Part shown: positions 43,060-51,218 of the stretch, one piece after another
How the letters are laid out: every line of letters starts with the position of its first letter
Numbering within the stretch: the stretch's first letter is position 1
Assembly: GCA_037968475.1 (NCBI GenBank)
Contig: JBBKVO010000021.1
Location: 1 to 64,000, forward strand
DNA: 64,000 nucleotides
DNA from: SB11 sp037968475
GTDB taxonomy: Bacteria > Bacteroidota > Bacteroidia > UBA8524
Direction: 5' to 3'
Position numbers and translations under genes: made by a program
The notes under the pieces: model-generated
The model's input: the letters and a program-made list of their open reading frames with translations, nothing else
Database searches by the model: none
What the model was told of the DNA's origin: nothing

Positions 43060-45903
43060 ATGAGTACCGAAAATCCTGCAATTGAAGAGGGTGTGCTAGA
43101 GGTGATAGGCGCGCGCGAGCACAACCTTAAAAATATAGATGTTACCCTGCCCCGCAATCAGCTGGTGGTAGTTACAGGCCTTAGCGGCAGTGGCAAATCG
43201 TCGCTGGCGTTTGATACTATATATGCCGAAGGGCAACGCCGCTACATGGAGAGTTTTAGTGCCTACGCTCGCCAATTTATTGGCGATATGGAACGCCCCG
43301 ATGTAGATAAAATTAACGGCCTTAGCCCCGTTATCAGTATCGAGCAAAAAACGGTAAGCCGCAACCCGCGCAGTACGGTGGGTACAATTACTGAGATATA
43401 CGATTTCCTTCGTCTTTTATACGCCCGTGTAGGCGAAGCATACAGCTACGAGACGGGCGAAAAAATGGTGCGCTTTAGCGAAGACCAAATAAAAGACCGC
43501 ATACTAGAGCAATTTAGAGGCAAAAAAATACTGCTGCTTGCCCCCGTGGTAAAAGGCCGCAAAGGGCACTACCGCGAGTTGTTTGAGCAATTGCGCAAGC
43601 AAGGTTATGCCAAAGTGCGTGTGGATGGCGAGATAATGGAGATTGCGCCCAAAATGCAGCTTGATCGTTATAAGATACACGATATAGAGGTGGTGATAGA
43701 CCGCATGGAACCCGATGATAAATCGGCGTTTCGTATATCGCAAAGTTTGCAAGCGGGCATGAAGGCCGGCAAAGGCTTGGTGTTGGTATTTGATGTGGAA
43801 ACCGAAAGTTATTTCCACTTTAGTAAATACCTTATGGATCCAGCCTCGGGCATTTCATACGACGAGCCACAGCCCAACAGCTTCTCGTTCAACAGTCCCT
43901 ACGGATATTGCCCCAATTGCGAAGGTTTAGGCTCTGTTACCGAAGTCGATGTCAGCTTTATCATTCCTGATGATAACCTAAGCATCAACCGTGGTGGTAT
44001 AGCTCCATTGGGCGATGTCCGCGAAAACTGGACGTTCCAACAATTGCGCGCTATAGCCAAAAAATTCAAATTCAGCCTTGCCGATCCTATTAAAAAAATC
44101 CCTCAAGAAGCATTAGAGATAATACTACAAGGCAGTGGCGAAGACACCTTTGAAGTTCCCTACGAGTATAGCAGTGGTGCAAAACAAACCTACCAAAGCA
44201 AATTTGAGGGGATTATCCCCATGTTGGGTCGCCACTACCAAGAAAAATCGTACGATGCCATATACCGTTGGGCTGAGGAATATATGACCGAAAGCACCTG
44301 CCCTACTTGCGAGGGTGCACGGTTGCGCAAAGAATCGCTGCATTTTATTATCGACGGGAAAAATATTTCAGAACTAAGCCGAATGAATATTGGCGAACTG
44401 AAAGAATGGTTTGTGGGGGTAGAAACCCGACTAAACGACCGCCAAAATATAATAGCTACCGAAATATTAAAAGAAATACGCAACCGTATAGATTTTCTGT
44501 TGGATGTGGGTTTGGATTACCTCACCCTCAATAGTCCAAGTAAAATACTAAGCGGCGGCGAAGCCCAGCGCATACGTTTGGCCACCCAAATAGGCTCGCA
44601 GCTTACAGGTGTGTTGTACATATTGGATGAACCCAGTATTGGCCTGCACCAACGCGATAACGTTAAGCTGATAAACTCACTAAAAAACCTGCGCGATATT
44701 GGCAACAGCGTTATTGTGGTAGAGCACGATAAAGATATGATTATCAACGCCGACTATGTGATTGATGTAGGCCCTGGCGCGGGTATACACGGCGGTCGAA
44801 TTGTAGCCGAAGGCACTTACGAAGAATTTAAAAAACAAAACAGCATTACCGCCCAATACATTAGCGGCGAGCGTAAAATAGAAGTCCCCCAAAAGCGCAA
44901 CAAAGGCAACGGCAATAAGCTAAGTCTAAAAGGTGCAACAGGCAATAACCTAAAAAATGTTGACGTTGATTTTCCACTCGGTACTTTTACTTGTGTAACA
45001 GGTGTATCAGGCGGCGGAAAATCGAGTTTAATAACCGAAACTTTATACCCCATATTAAAACACCACGTTTATAACTCACACCAAAAACCTTTACCCTACA
45101 AAAGCATAAAAGGTTTGGAGCATATAGATAAGGTGATAGAGATTGACCAAAGCCCTATTGGTCGCACTCCGCGAAGTAATCCATCTACCTACGTGGGTGT
45201 TTTTCAGGATATACGCAATTTATTTACCCAATTGCCCGAAGCTAAAATACGCGGTTATAAACCCGGTAGGTTTAGTTTTAATGTTAAGGGCGGACGTTGC
45301 GAAACCTGCAAGGGTGGCGGTATGCGTCTTATAGAAATGAATTTTTTACCCGATGTGTACGTACAGTGCGAAGAATGCTACGGTAAACGATACAACCGCG
45401 AAACATTGGAAGTACGTTATAAGGGTAAATCGATAAGCGATGTGCTGGATATGAGTATTGAACAAGCCTGCGAGTTTTTTGAAGGCGTGCCTTTTATACT
45501 GCGTAAAATACAAACCATGAAGGATGTGGGTTTGGGTTATGTTACTTTAGGGCAAAGCAGCACTACACTTAGCGGTGGCGAGGCACAACGTGTGAAACTG
45601 GCTACCGAGCTGAGTAAAAAAGACACTGGTAATACTTTTTATATTTTAGATGAACCTACCACAGGCCTGCATTTTGAAGATGTCCGCATATTGCTGGATG
45701 TACTGTACAAGCTGGTGGAGCGCGGAAATACTGTATTGGTGATAGAGCACAACCTTGATGTAATAAAAGTAGCCGACTATATTATTGACCTTGGCCCCGA
45801 AGGTGGACACCGTGGCGGTGAAGTAGTAGCAACTGGCACGCCCGAACAAATAGTGAAGGTGAAAGAAAGCTACACAGGTTTGTTTTTGAAGGAGGAGCTT
45901 TAG
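43060..45903 (+). CDS. uvrA: Excinuclease ABC subunit A
   Basis: The damage-recognition ATPase of nucleotide excision repair. At 947 residues it is full length. It has two ABC modules: Walker A GLSGSGKSSLAF (about 39-50) and GVSGGGKSSLITE (about 645-657), each with a signature LSGGEAQR and a Walker B LDEPS/LDEPT. The zinc-finger cysteines appear as CPNCEGLG, CPTCEGARL and CETCKGGG...CEECYGKRYN. No LexA-like box was looked for beyond eye inspection. The gene stands alone on the plus strand, followed immediately by a transposase-associated palindrome 5 bp after the stop codon. Confidence 0.97.
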   Translation: MSTENPAIEEGVLEVIGAREHNLKNIDVTLPRNQLVVVTGLSGSGKSSLAFDTIYAEGQRRYMESFSAYARQFIGDMERPDVDKINGLSPVISIEQKTVSRNPRSTVGTITEIYDFLRLLYARVGEAYSYETGEKMVRFSEDQIKDRILEQFRGKKILLLAPVVKGRKGHYRELFEQLRKQGYAKVRVDGEIMEIAPKMQLDRYKIHDIEVVIDRMEPDDKSAFRISQSLQAGMKAGKGLVLVFDVETESYFHFSKYLMDPASGISYDEPQPNSFSFNSPYGYCPNCEGLGSVTEVDVSFIIPDDNLSINRGGIAPLGDVRENWTFQQLRAIAKKFKFSLADPIKKIPQEALEIILQGSGEDTFEVPYEYSSGAKQTYQSKFEGIIPMLGRHYQEKSYDAIYRWAEEYMTESTCPTCEGARLRKESLHFIIDGKNISELSRMNIGELKEWFVGVETRLNDRQNIIATEILKEIRNRIDFLLDVGLDYLTLNSPSKILSGGEAQRIRLATQIGSQLTGVLYILDEPSIGLHQRDNVKLINSLKNLRDIGNSVIVVEHDKDMIINADYVIDVGPGAGIHGGRIVAEGTYEEFKKQNSITAQYISGERKIEVPQKRNKGNGNKLSLKGATGNNLKNVDVDFPLGTFTCVTGVSGGGKSSLITETLYPILKHHVYNSHQKPLPYKSIKGLEHIDKVIEIDQSPIGRTPRSNPSTYVGVFQDIRNLFTQLPEAKIRGYKPGRFSFNVKGGRCETCKGGGMRLIEMNFLPDVYVQCEECYGKRYNRETLEVRYKGKSISDVLDMSIEQACEFFEGVPFILRKIQTMKDVGLGYVTLGQSSTTLSGGEAQRVKLATELSKKDTGNTFYILDEPTTGLHFEDVRILLDVLYKLVERGNTVLVIEHNLDVIKVADYIIDLGPEGGHRGGEVVATGTPEQIVKVKESYTGLFLKEEL

Positions 45904-45975
45904 CCGCTTTTCATATTTGTCAAATTTTAGAAATTTGACAAATGTGGAAAGCTGTAATATACTTAACATTGCTTT

Positions 45976-46605
45976 ATGGCAAAAACATCCCACTATACTA
46001 CTCAACTTACAGAGGGTAATTTCTATCATATTTATAACCGTGCTGTTGGTAGTGATTTATTATTTAAAACTGAGGATAATTACCAATACTTTCTTAAAAA
46101 ATACCAAGAGTATATTAATGACTTTGCTGACACCTACGCGTATTGTTTGCTAGGTAATCATTTCCATTTGTTAATACGCGTTAAGGATGAACTCCCAAGT
46201 CCAAGTTCATATTTGACAAGTTTTGAAAACTTGTCAAATATGAACAACCACCAAATTATTAGCAAACAATTCAAAAACTTATTTATTGCTTACTCAAAGG
46301 CCTTCAACAAGCAGCAAAACAGAAACGGCACTCTTTTTCAAACTCCATTTAAACGTTGTGTGGTTGATAATAACATTTATTTTACCCGATTAATCTATTA
46401 CATCCATGCCAACCCGCAAACACATTGCATTTGTGATGACTTTACAGAATATAAATGGAGTTCATATGGCTCAATATTATCTGAAAAAATAAGCAATCTA
46501 AAACGTAAAAAAGTAGTTGATTGGTTTTATGGAAAAGAAGGCTTTATCAATTTTCATAAAGAAAATCAAAAACTAAGTGAAATTGAGTATTTGATGATTG
46601 AATAA
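45976..46605 (+). CDS. REP-associated tyrosine transposase (Y1_Tnp, RAYT-like)
   Basis: 209 residues of the single-strand HUH transposase family. GNFYHIYNRAVGSDLLF opens the domain. The HUH motif is NHFHLLIRV (His 62 and 64). The catalytic Tyr is expected in the RLIYYIHANP helix (about 139-147). FNKQQNRNGTLFQTPFKR is the typical RAYT block. Residues 77-90 (SSYLTSFENLSNMN) are encoded by a perfect 20-1-20 palindrome, in a loop where family members vary in length. The gene appears intact. It probably nicks and joins single-stranded palindromes such as those flanking it. Confidence 0.9.
   Translation: MAKTSHYTTQLTEGNFYHIYNRAVGSDLLFKTEDNYQYFLKKYQEYINDFADTYAYCLLGNHFHLLIRVKDELPSPSSYLTSFENLSNMNNHQIISKQFKNLFIAYSKAFNKQQNRNGTLFQTPFKRCVVDNNIYFTRLIYYIHANPQTHCICDDFTEYKWSSYGSILSEKISNLKRKKVVDWFYGKEGFINFHKENQKLSEIEYLMIE
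46205..46245. repeat. Perfect palindrome inside the transposase coding sequence
   Basis: Arms GTTCATATTTGACAAGTTTT (46205-46224) and its exact complement (46226-46245) around a single G. It keeps the reading frame open and adds 14 codons. It shares CATATTTG(A/T)CAA with the flanking palindromes but differs in the inner arm. Confidence 0.9.
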
Positions 46606-46907
46606 TAAAAAGGGGTATCCATTCATTTCCATATTTGTCAAATTTTAGAAATTTGACAAATATGGAAATGACACAGGGTCATTTCACCCAACAACAATAG
46701 TGGTGATACGCTCACAAATTTTGGGCTATACCACTCTTACACACTTATAAGCAGCTATTTACCTTTGCTCTATCAAACTGCTATACACGTTTTAGCAGTT
46801 AAAAACAATACATACCGCAGGTAAAATAATAATACCGCCGTCTAGATAAATCAACCTAGATAGGCTACACCTAAATAGTAGTATTGCCATAAGAAATAGT
46901 TGCCCAA
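46606..46907. other. Intergenic region after the transposase
   Basis: Apart from the right-hand palindrome (46623-46671) it holds TACCTTTG at 46760-46767, a possible -7 box far (about 140 bp) upstream of the lipoprotein gene. No other feature is seen. Confidence 0.4.
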
Positions 46908-47363
46908 ATGACTCGTAAAATCGTATACATATCCCTAATAGTGCTAAGTTTGTTAGCTACATCGTGCAGTAAATCCGATGAATCTATAGAACCTACAACT
47001 AACACAACGCAAAACACTTGGGTAAACTATTCACTTAGTCCTGAGAATGCCTCAATACCCTACGATATTCAATATTTAAGTAATAAAGGCATACAAACTA
47101 TATACAACTACACAGGTAATTTTACAGCTCGAGTGCCCGTTTTACGTTTCGATTCGGCAGGTACTACCTACACCCGCACATTATTAAGCATAAAAACAAA
47201 AGGCAGCGATGCTTTAGTTGCCCCCAGTATTAATGCTGAAATGAAAATAGTATCAGATAATGGGTTTATTATTGCCGAAGTACACCGCAATTCTTCTGAT
47301 TGTGGATTCACCGACCGTAAAATAGCCGAAGTTCGCCCACTATCATGGTTTGACATAAAATAA
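46908..47363 (+). CDS. Small lipoprotein, parent copy of a duplicated gene
   Basis: 151 residues. MTRKIVYISLIVLSLLATSC is a lipoprotein signal with Cys at 20, followed by SKSDES. The mature part has beta-strand character (WVNYSLSPENASIPYDIQYL; VPVLRFDSAGTTYTRTLLSI; IVSDNGFIIAEVHR). No family recognised. A decayed second copy lies at about 48303-48635, beyond two membrane-protein genes on the other strand. The C-terminal two thirds and the downstream terminator are shared with that copy at high identity. Confidence 0.7.
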   Translation: MTRKIVYISLIVLSLLATSCSKSDESIEPTTNTTQNTWVNYSLSPENASIPYDIQYLSNKGIQTIYNYTGNFTARVPVLRFDSAGTTYTRTLLSIKTKGSDALVAPSINAEMKIVSDNGFIIAEVHRNSSDCGFTDRKIAEVRPLSWFDIK

Positions 47364-47388
47364 AAAAGACCACTATCGCGGCCTTTTT
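47363..47388 (+). terminator. Terminator of the lipoprotein gene
   Basis: An A-rich left arm and a T-rich right arm around an imperfect stem GACCAC-TATC-GCGGCC, just after the stop codon. The duplicated copy at 48611 has the perfect version. Confidence 0.6.
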
Positions 47389-47420
47389 ATCTCTTATCAC
47401 TAAACGTTTTCTCAATAGGT

Positions 47421-47837
47421 TTATAAACCTTTATAAATATTCCAAACCCAATTAACTATAATAAGCAATATCAAAGGGATGGCCAGTTGTTTTTTCTTAA
47501 GTTTTTTTTCAGCTTTTATATAAAACAAAAGAAGGGTTTCCTTTTTTTTAGAAACATCATAAAGCAACCAAAAAGGCAGTATTAACAGCACCACAGCTAG
47601 CACAAGCCCCAAAGGGTTAATAGCTATTGCATTAAAAAAATCACCTTTTACAATTGATAATAATGAACGAGTTGAACCACATGCTGGGCAGGGTAAACTT
47701 GTAGTATTTTTTATCACACAAACAGTTATACCATCAATATTGGTAGTATGTTGTATATAATTAATAAATATCCATACATACCCTACTAAGCAAGCGGCTA
47801 AAAACAATAAGTAAAACCTGCTTTTACTTAAAATCAC
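47421..47837 (-). CDS. DUF2752-family membrane protein
   Basis: 138 residues beginning at a GTG (47837) directly abutting the TAG of the upstream TM2-domain gene. Three hydrophobic segments are visible (FYLLFLAACLVGYVWIFI; LGLVLAVVLLILPFWLLYDV; AIPLILLIIVNWVWNIY). The motif SLPCPACGSTRSLLSIVKGDF is the CPxCGxTR signature of DUF2752. Function unknown; such proteins are small integral membrane proteins often paired with TM2-domain proteins, as here. No better start codon exists downstream, which supports the GTG. Confidence 0.85.
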   Translation of the reverse strand: MILSKSRFYLLFLAACLVGYVWIFINYIQHTTNIDGITVCVIKNTTSLPCPACGSTRSLLSIVKGDFFNAIAINPLGLVLAVVLLILPFWLLYDVSKKKETLLLFYIKAEKKLKKKQLAIPLILLIIVNWVWNIYKGL

Positions 47838-48176
47838 CTAGAATAGAAACTGCTGTAACTTTTCCATATTTTTATCGCGGGTGGCTTTTTGTATCATAAA
47901 AATATCAACAATAGCCCAAATGCCTAAACCACCGCAGGTAAGCAATTTACCTATGCCTAAACCGGTATCACCAATCATAAACCTATCGATACCCAAGCCA
48001 CCTGCCAAGATAGAAACTATCAAACTCGTTTGTGGGTCTTTTAAAGAAATGGTTTGTATCATACCCCATTTAGCTTCATCCACATTTAAAAGTCTCTCTC
48101 TGATTTGGTTAATTTGTAAGCTTTCAAAATACTTTGAGTTAGCCATCAAATACATATCAACTTTTTGTGCATCCAT
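47838..48176 (-). CDS. TM2-domain membrane protein
   Basis: 112 residues with a charged N-terminal helix (KYFESLQINQIRERLLNVDEAKW). The TM2 domain follows, with two membrane helices (TSLIVSILAGGLGIDRFMIG and LLTCGGLGIWAIVDIFMI) joined by a short polar turn that contains the conserved DRF-type motif. Function is unknown. It sits directly before the DUF2752 gene, and the stop and start codons abut, so the two are one operon. Confidence 0.88.
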   Translation of the reverse strand: MDAQKVDMYLMANSKYFESLQINQIRERLLNVDEAKWGMIQTISLKDPQTSLIVSILAGGLGIDRFMIGDTGLGIGKLLTCGGLGIWAIVDIFMIQKATRDKNMEKLQQFLF

Positions 48177-48302
48177 AGTAATTTTTTTAAATAATTGTGT
48201 TTATAAATTAATCTTTTAATGCTAAAGTATTATTCCTTTAGCAATTCAATCATAACACTTTTATTTTAAACTTAATACTATTATTTCTTTTCCTAAAAAA
48301 AA

Positions 48303-48635
48303 TAATACCCGCCCTATATATAGTATTTAAGCAATAAAGGCATACAAACTATATACAAATACACAGGTAATTTTACAGCTCGAGTGCCCGTTTTACGTTT
48401 CGACTTGGCGGGTACTACCTACACCCGCACATTATTAAGCATAAAACAAAAGGTAGCGATGCTTTAGTTGCCCCAAGTATTAATGATGAAATAAAAATAG
48501 TATCAGATAATTTATTATTGCCGAAGTACACCGCAACTCTTCTGATTGTGGATTCACCGACCGTAAAATAGCAGAAGTTCGTCCACTATCGTGGTTTAAT
48601 ATTAAATAAAAAAGGCCGCTATAGCGGCCTTTTGC
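48303..48635 (+). pseudogene. Truncated, frameshifted duplicate of the lipoprotein gene at 46908
   Basis: From about 48323 the sequence follows 47076 onward of the intact gene at roughly nine bases in ten, through the stop codon and terminator. The start codon and lipoprotein signal are missing. One A is lost in the AAAACAAAAGG run (near 48445), and four bases (GGGT in the parent) are lost near 48515. The frame is therefore destroyed. Relaxed selection is consistent with a segmental duplication that included the terminator. Confidence 0.85.
48611..48632. terminator. Perfect bidirectional terminator within the duplicated segment
   Basis: AAAGGCCGC-TATA-GCGGCCTTT. It probably now serves the convergent gene that ends at 48669. 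Confidence 0.8.
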
Positions 48636-48668
48636 TCAATATAAAATATATTCTTTTTACGTTAATGG

Positions 48669-49283
48669 CTACGCCATAACCACATTTTCTAATGAAAATT
48701 TAAGCGGTTCATTCTTTGAGCCACCGCCCGTCATTAGTATATCAGCGGATAAAATACCATAAAGAGAAAGCTCAGTATTTATTTGGTTAATAATAGCTGA
48801 ATTCAGTATATCACCTTCATTAATTTCAGAAACCACACCAATCCAAATAGTCGGTTTAAATTCAAACACAGCTTTTTGAGCAGGAACAACATTTGTTTTT
48901 ACTGCCAACAATTTACCATTTTTATAAATATTTGCATTAATACTTCCCGCTTGCAATTGGTTAGCAACCTGTATTTCATTGGCATTAGTAGCAGTGCTTG
49001 CATAATCCAGTACTAAACCTGTAGGGTGTTCTTTTGCCTCGTACACTTGTCCGTGTTCAGCTTCAATTTGCTGAGTAAAATTTCCAAAACTATCCTCAAC
49101 ATTAGCAGTATAGTCCATTGGAAAAACAAATGGGTGATTATCATTTCTTCCACAGTTTTTTATCACCTTCCATGCCACTGCTATTTCACCAAAATCAATA
49201 GCCACGTTTTGCTGGAAAATTACTACGCTTGAATTATTTTGATCGTTAGATTGATTGATAAAATTTAATTTAATGTCAGACAT
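48669..49283 (-). CDS. Unrecognised soluble beta-rich protein
   Basis: 204 residues, no signal peptide or membrane helix. Segments such as SSVVIFQQNVAIDFGEIAVAWKVI, HPFVFPMDYTANVEDSFGNFT and AVFEFKPTIWIGVVSEINEGDIL suggest an all-beta fold. The C-terminus LYGILSADILMTGGGSKNEPLKFSLENV is Gly/Ser-containing. I do not recognise a family. It stands alone on the minus strand, divergent from elbB (about 150 bp), with a bidirectional terminator 40 bp past its stop. Confidence 0.6.
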   Translation of the reverse strand: MSDIKLNFINQSNDQNNSSVVIFQQNVAIDFGEIAVAWKVIKNCGRNDNHPFVFPMDYTANVEDSFGNFTQQIEAEHGQVYEAKEHPTGLVLDYASTATNANEIQVANQLQAGSINANIYKNGKLLAVKTNVVPAQKAVFEFKPTIWIGVVSEINEGDILNSAIINQINTELSLYGILSADILMTGGGSKNEPLKFSLENVVMA

Positions 49284-49359
49284 AATTGTTAGTATTTATT
49301 TTCGCAAATATTAACAAAATTTCCCATAATAAAATAAGAGACTCTTCAACAAAAGCTAA

Positions 49360-49391
49360 TTTGCAACTCACCTGCAAGCCCCTTATATTTG
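49360..49391 (+). promoter_or_regulatory. Promoter of elbB (Bacteroidota -33/-7 type)
   Basis: TTTG at 49360-49363, a 20-bp spacer, then TATATTTG at 49384-49391. Both boxes and the spacing fit the Bacteroidota consensus, with the elbB ATG 40 bp further on. Confidence 0.5.
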
Positions 49392-49430
49392 GCTATTAAA
49401 TAGCTACTAACTCCATAAACTGAAAACACA

Positions 49431-50114
49431 ATGAAAATAGGCGTTTTACTTTCGGGCAATGGCGTGTACGATGGTTCAGAAATACACGAGGCCGTACTAA
49501 GTATGCTTGCCATTGATGAGGCAGGTGCCGAATGGATTTGCCTTGCACCCAACTACTACCAACACCACGTAATAAACCATACCAACGGCGAAGAAATGCC
49601 CGAAACCCGCAATATACTTGTTGAGGCGGCACGTATTGCGCGTGGCAACATAAAAAATATTGATGGTTTTGACATTAACGAGATTGACGGCTTGGTGATG
49701 CCCGGTGGTTTTGGTGCAGCAAAAAACTTTAGCCAATGGGCTTTTGAAGGAGTTAAAGGAGATGTAAACCCCATTGTAAAAGACTTTTTATTACGTGTGA
49801 TAGAGGCAGGAAAGCCTATTGCTGCTTTATGCGTATCACCCGTTGTATTGGCAAAAACACTTGAAGGCAGTGGCAAACACCCTAAACTTACGCTGGGTAC
49901 AGATAAAGACTCTTCACCCTACGACATTAAAGCGGATAGCGAAGGCATAGCAACTATGGGTGCGCAACCCCAAATGAAAACCATTAACGAGATTATGGTT
50001 GACGAGGAAAATAAAATTGTTTCTGCACCTTGCTACATGATGGAGGTAAGCATAAAACAAGTACGAGCCAACGCTAAAATGGCTATTGATAAAATGATAG
50101 AAATGATTGGGTAA
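49431..50114 (+). CDS. elbB: ElbB-type glyoxalase (DJ-1/PfpI superfamily)
   Basis: 227 residues of the class I glutamine-amidotransferase-like (DJ-1/PfpI) superfamily. MKIGVLLSGNGVYDGSEIHE opens the fold. GLVMPGGFGAAKNFSQWAFEG contains the family's Gly-rich loop, and KPIAALCVSPVVLAK carries the nucleophile Cys after an Ala-Leu. Homologues detoxify glyoxals and were historically linked to isoprenoid synthesis. No isoprenoid gene adjoins it. It has a good promoter of its own. Confidence 0.92.
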   Translation: MKIGVLLSGNGVYDGSEIHEAVLSMLAIDEAGAEWICLAPNYYQHHVINHTNGEEMPETRNILVEAARIARGNIKNIDGFDINEIDGLVMPGGFGAAKNFSQWAFEGVKGDVNPIVKDFLLRVIEAGKPIAALCVSPVVLAKTLEGSGKHPKLTLGTDKDSSPYDIKADSEGIATMGAQPQMKTINEIMVDEENKIVSAPCYMMEVSIKQVRANAKMAIDKMIEMIG

Positions 50115-50164
50115 TAGCTTGACATAATAACTTAAAACGGTAAACAGAAAACTTAAAATTTGAT

Positions 50165-50542
50165 ATGAAGATAGCGATAGATTTTGACGGAGTATTGCAC
50201 GGATACAGCAAAGGCTACCAAGACGGAGAAATATACGACCCACCGGTACCGGGTACTGCCGAAGCCATGAAAAAAATGAAAGAGCAAGGCCACTACCTAT
50301 ACATTTTCACCACCCGCACCAATAAAATTTTCAAGAAAAAGGGCGATGTAAAAGATGAAAAATACCAAGAAAACCAAATAAAAGAGTGGATGGCTAAATA
50401 CGACATTCCCTACGATAAAATTTGGACGTTTGGCAAGCCCATGGCCGATTTGTTTATAGACGACCGAGCTATAAATTTTGCGGGTAATTGGGATGACACA
50501 GTAGAAACCGTTACCAACTTTAAAACATGGCTAGAAAAATAA
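50165..50542 (+). CDS. Small HAD-like protein, paralogue 1
   Basis: 125 residues. MKIAIDFDGVLHGYSKGYQDG contains the first HAD motif DFDG with the nucleophile Asp. YLYIFTTRTNKIF supplies motif II (Thr) and LFIDDRAINF the DD pair of motif IV. The cap is minimal, as in the BT0820-like group. It is probably a phosphatase with unknown substrate. The ATG lies 50 bp after elbB. The next gene is a paralogue preceded by a similar untranslated segment. Confidence 0.8.
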   Translation: MKIAIDFDGVLHGYSKGYQDGEIYDPPVPGTAEAMKKMKEQGHYLYIFTTRTNKIFKKKGDVKDEKYQENQIKEWMAKYDIPYDKIWTFGKPMADLFIDDRAINFAGNWDDTVETVTNFKTWLEK

Positions 50543-50603
50543 TTAGCTGATTTTTGATTTACAGAACTTAAAACTGTGAACAGAAAACTTAACACTAAAC
50601 AAG

Positions 50604-51056
50604 ATGAAGATAGCCGTAGATTTTGACGGGACAATAGTAGAAAACAGATATCCCGCCATTGGCGAGGAAATGATATTTGCCTTTGCAACACTTGATGCTT
50701 TGCAGAAAAAAGGGCACCAACTGATATTGTGGACGTACCGCGTAGGTAAAGAACTAGACGAAGCAGTGGAATTTTGCCGAATAAACGGGCTTGAATTTGA
50801 GGCGGTGAACTCCAATTATGAAGGAGAAGAATTTGATGCCGAAACTCCTCGAAAACTAAATGTAGATTGTTTTATTGATGATAGAAATGTGGGTGGATTT
50901 TTAGGCTGGGGAAAAGTATACCAACTAATATGTCCTGAAGATAGAAACAACTTTGAAAAAATGGTGTTAGACTACGATGCCCACCACAACTACAATAAGT
51001 ATAAAGGGTTAAAAAAACGCATTTTATACTCCCTCTCAAGCAGTAAAGGTTTATAA
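50604..51056 (+). CDS. Small HAD-like protein, paralogue 2
   Basis: 150 residues. MKIAVDFDGTIVENRYP contains motif I (DFDGT), HQLILWTYRVGKEL motif II and VDCFIDDRNVGGFLGW the acidic pair. The first five codons and about 28 bp of leader (ACTTAAAAC-GTAAACAGAAAACTTAA type) resemble those of paralogue 1, pointing to tandem duplication. The C-terminal segment (YDAHHNYNKYKGLKKRILYSL) is longer and basic. Activity on a phosphorylated substrate is plausible but unproven. Confidence 0.8.
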   Translation: MKIAVDFDGTIVENRYPAIGEEMIFAFATLDALQKKGHQLILWTYRVGKELDEAVEFCRINGLEFEAVNSNYEGEEFDAETPRKLNVDCFIDDRNVGGFLGWGKVYQLICPEDRNNFEKMVLDYDAHHNYNKYKGLKKRILYSLSSSKGL

Positions 51057-51218
51057 AAGTATATTTTAAATCCATTACGCTTATTTAAACACTAAAATTG
51101 CATTACACAAGGCTGTTCGTTGCCTGCCATTTTGGCTAACTACCTTTTTGGCATAAGGCTTGGATAGTTACTAAACCAATATTTTAACCATTCATTTCAT
51201 AAAGTATAAGTACCACCC

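Larger units (their letters stand above)
45908..46671 (+). mobile_element. RAYT unit: Y1 transposase gene framed by direct copies of a palindrome
   Basis: Left palindrome 45908-45950 has 20-nt arms around a TAG loop with two mismatches. Right palindrome 46623-46671 has perfect 23-nt arms around the same TAG loop. The shared core is CATATTTGTCAAATTT-TAG and its complement. Because the asymmetric TAG loop reads the same way on both sides, the two ends are in direct orientation. A third, related but distinct palindrome lies inside the gene (46205-46245). The unit is about 0.76 kb and fits REP-associated tyrosine transposase systems or IS200/IS605-like elements, where such hairpins are transposase targets. 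Confidence 0.85.
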
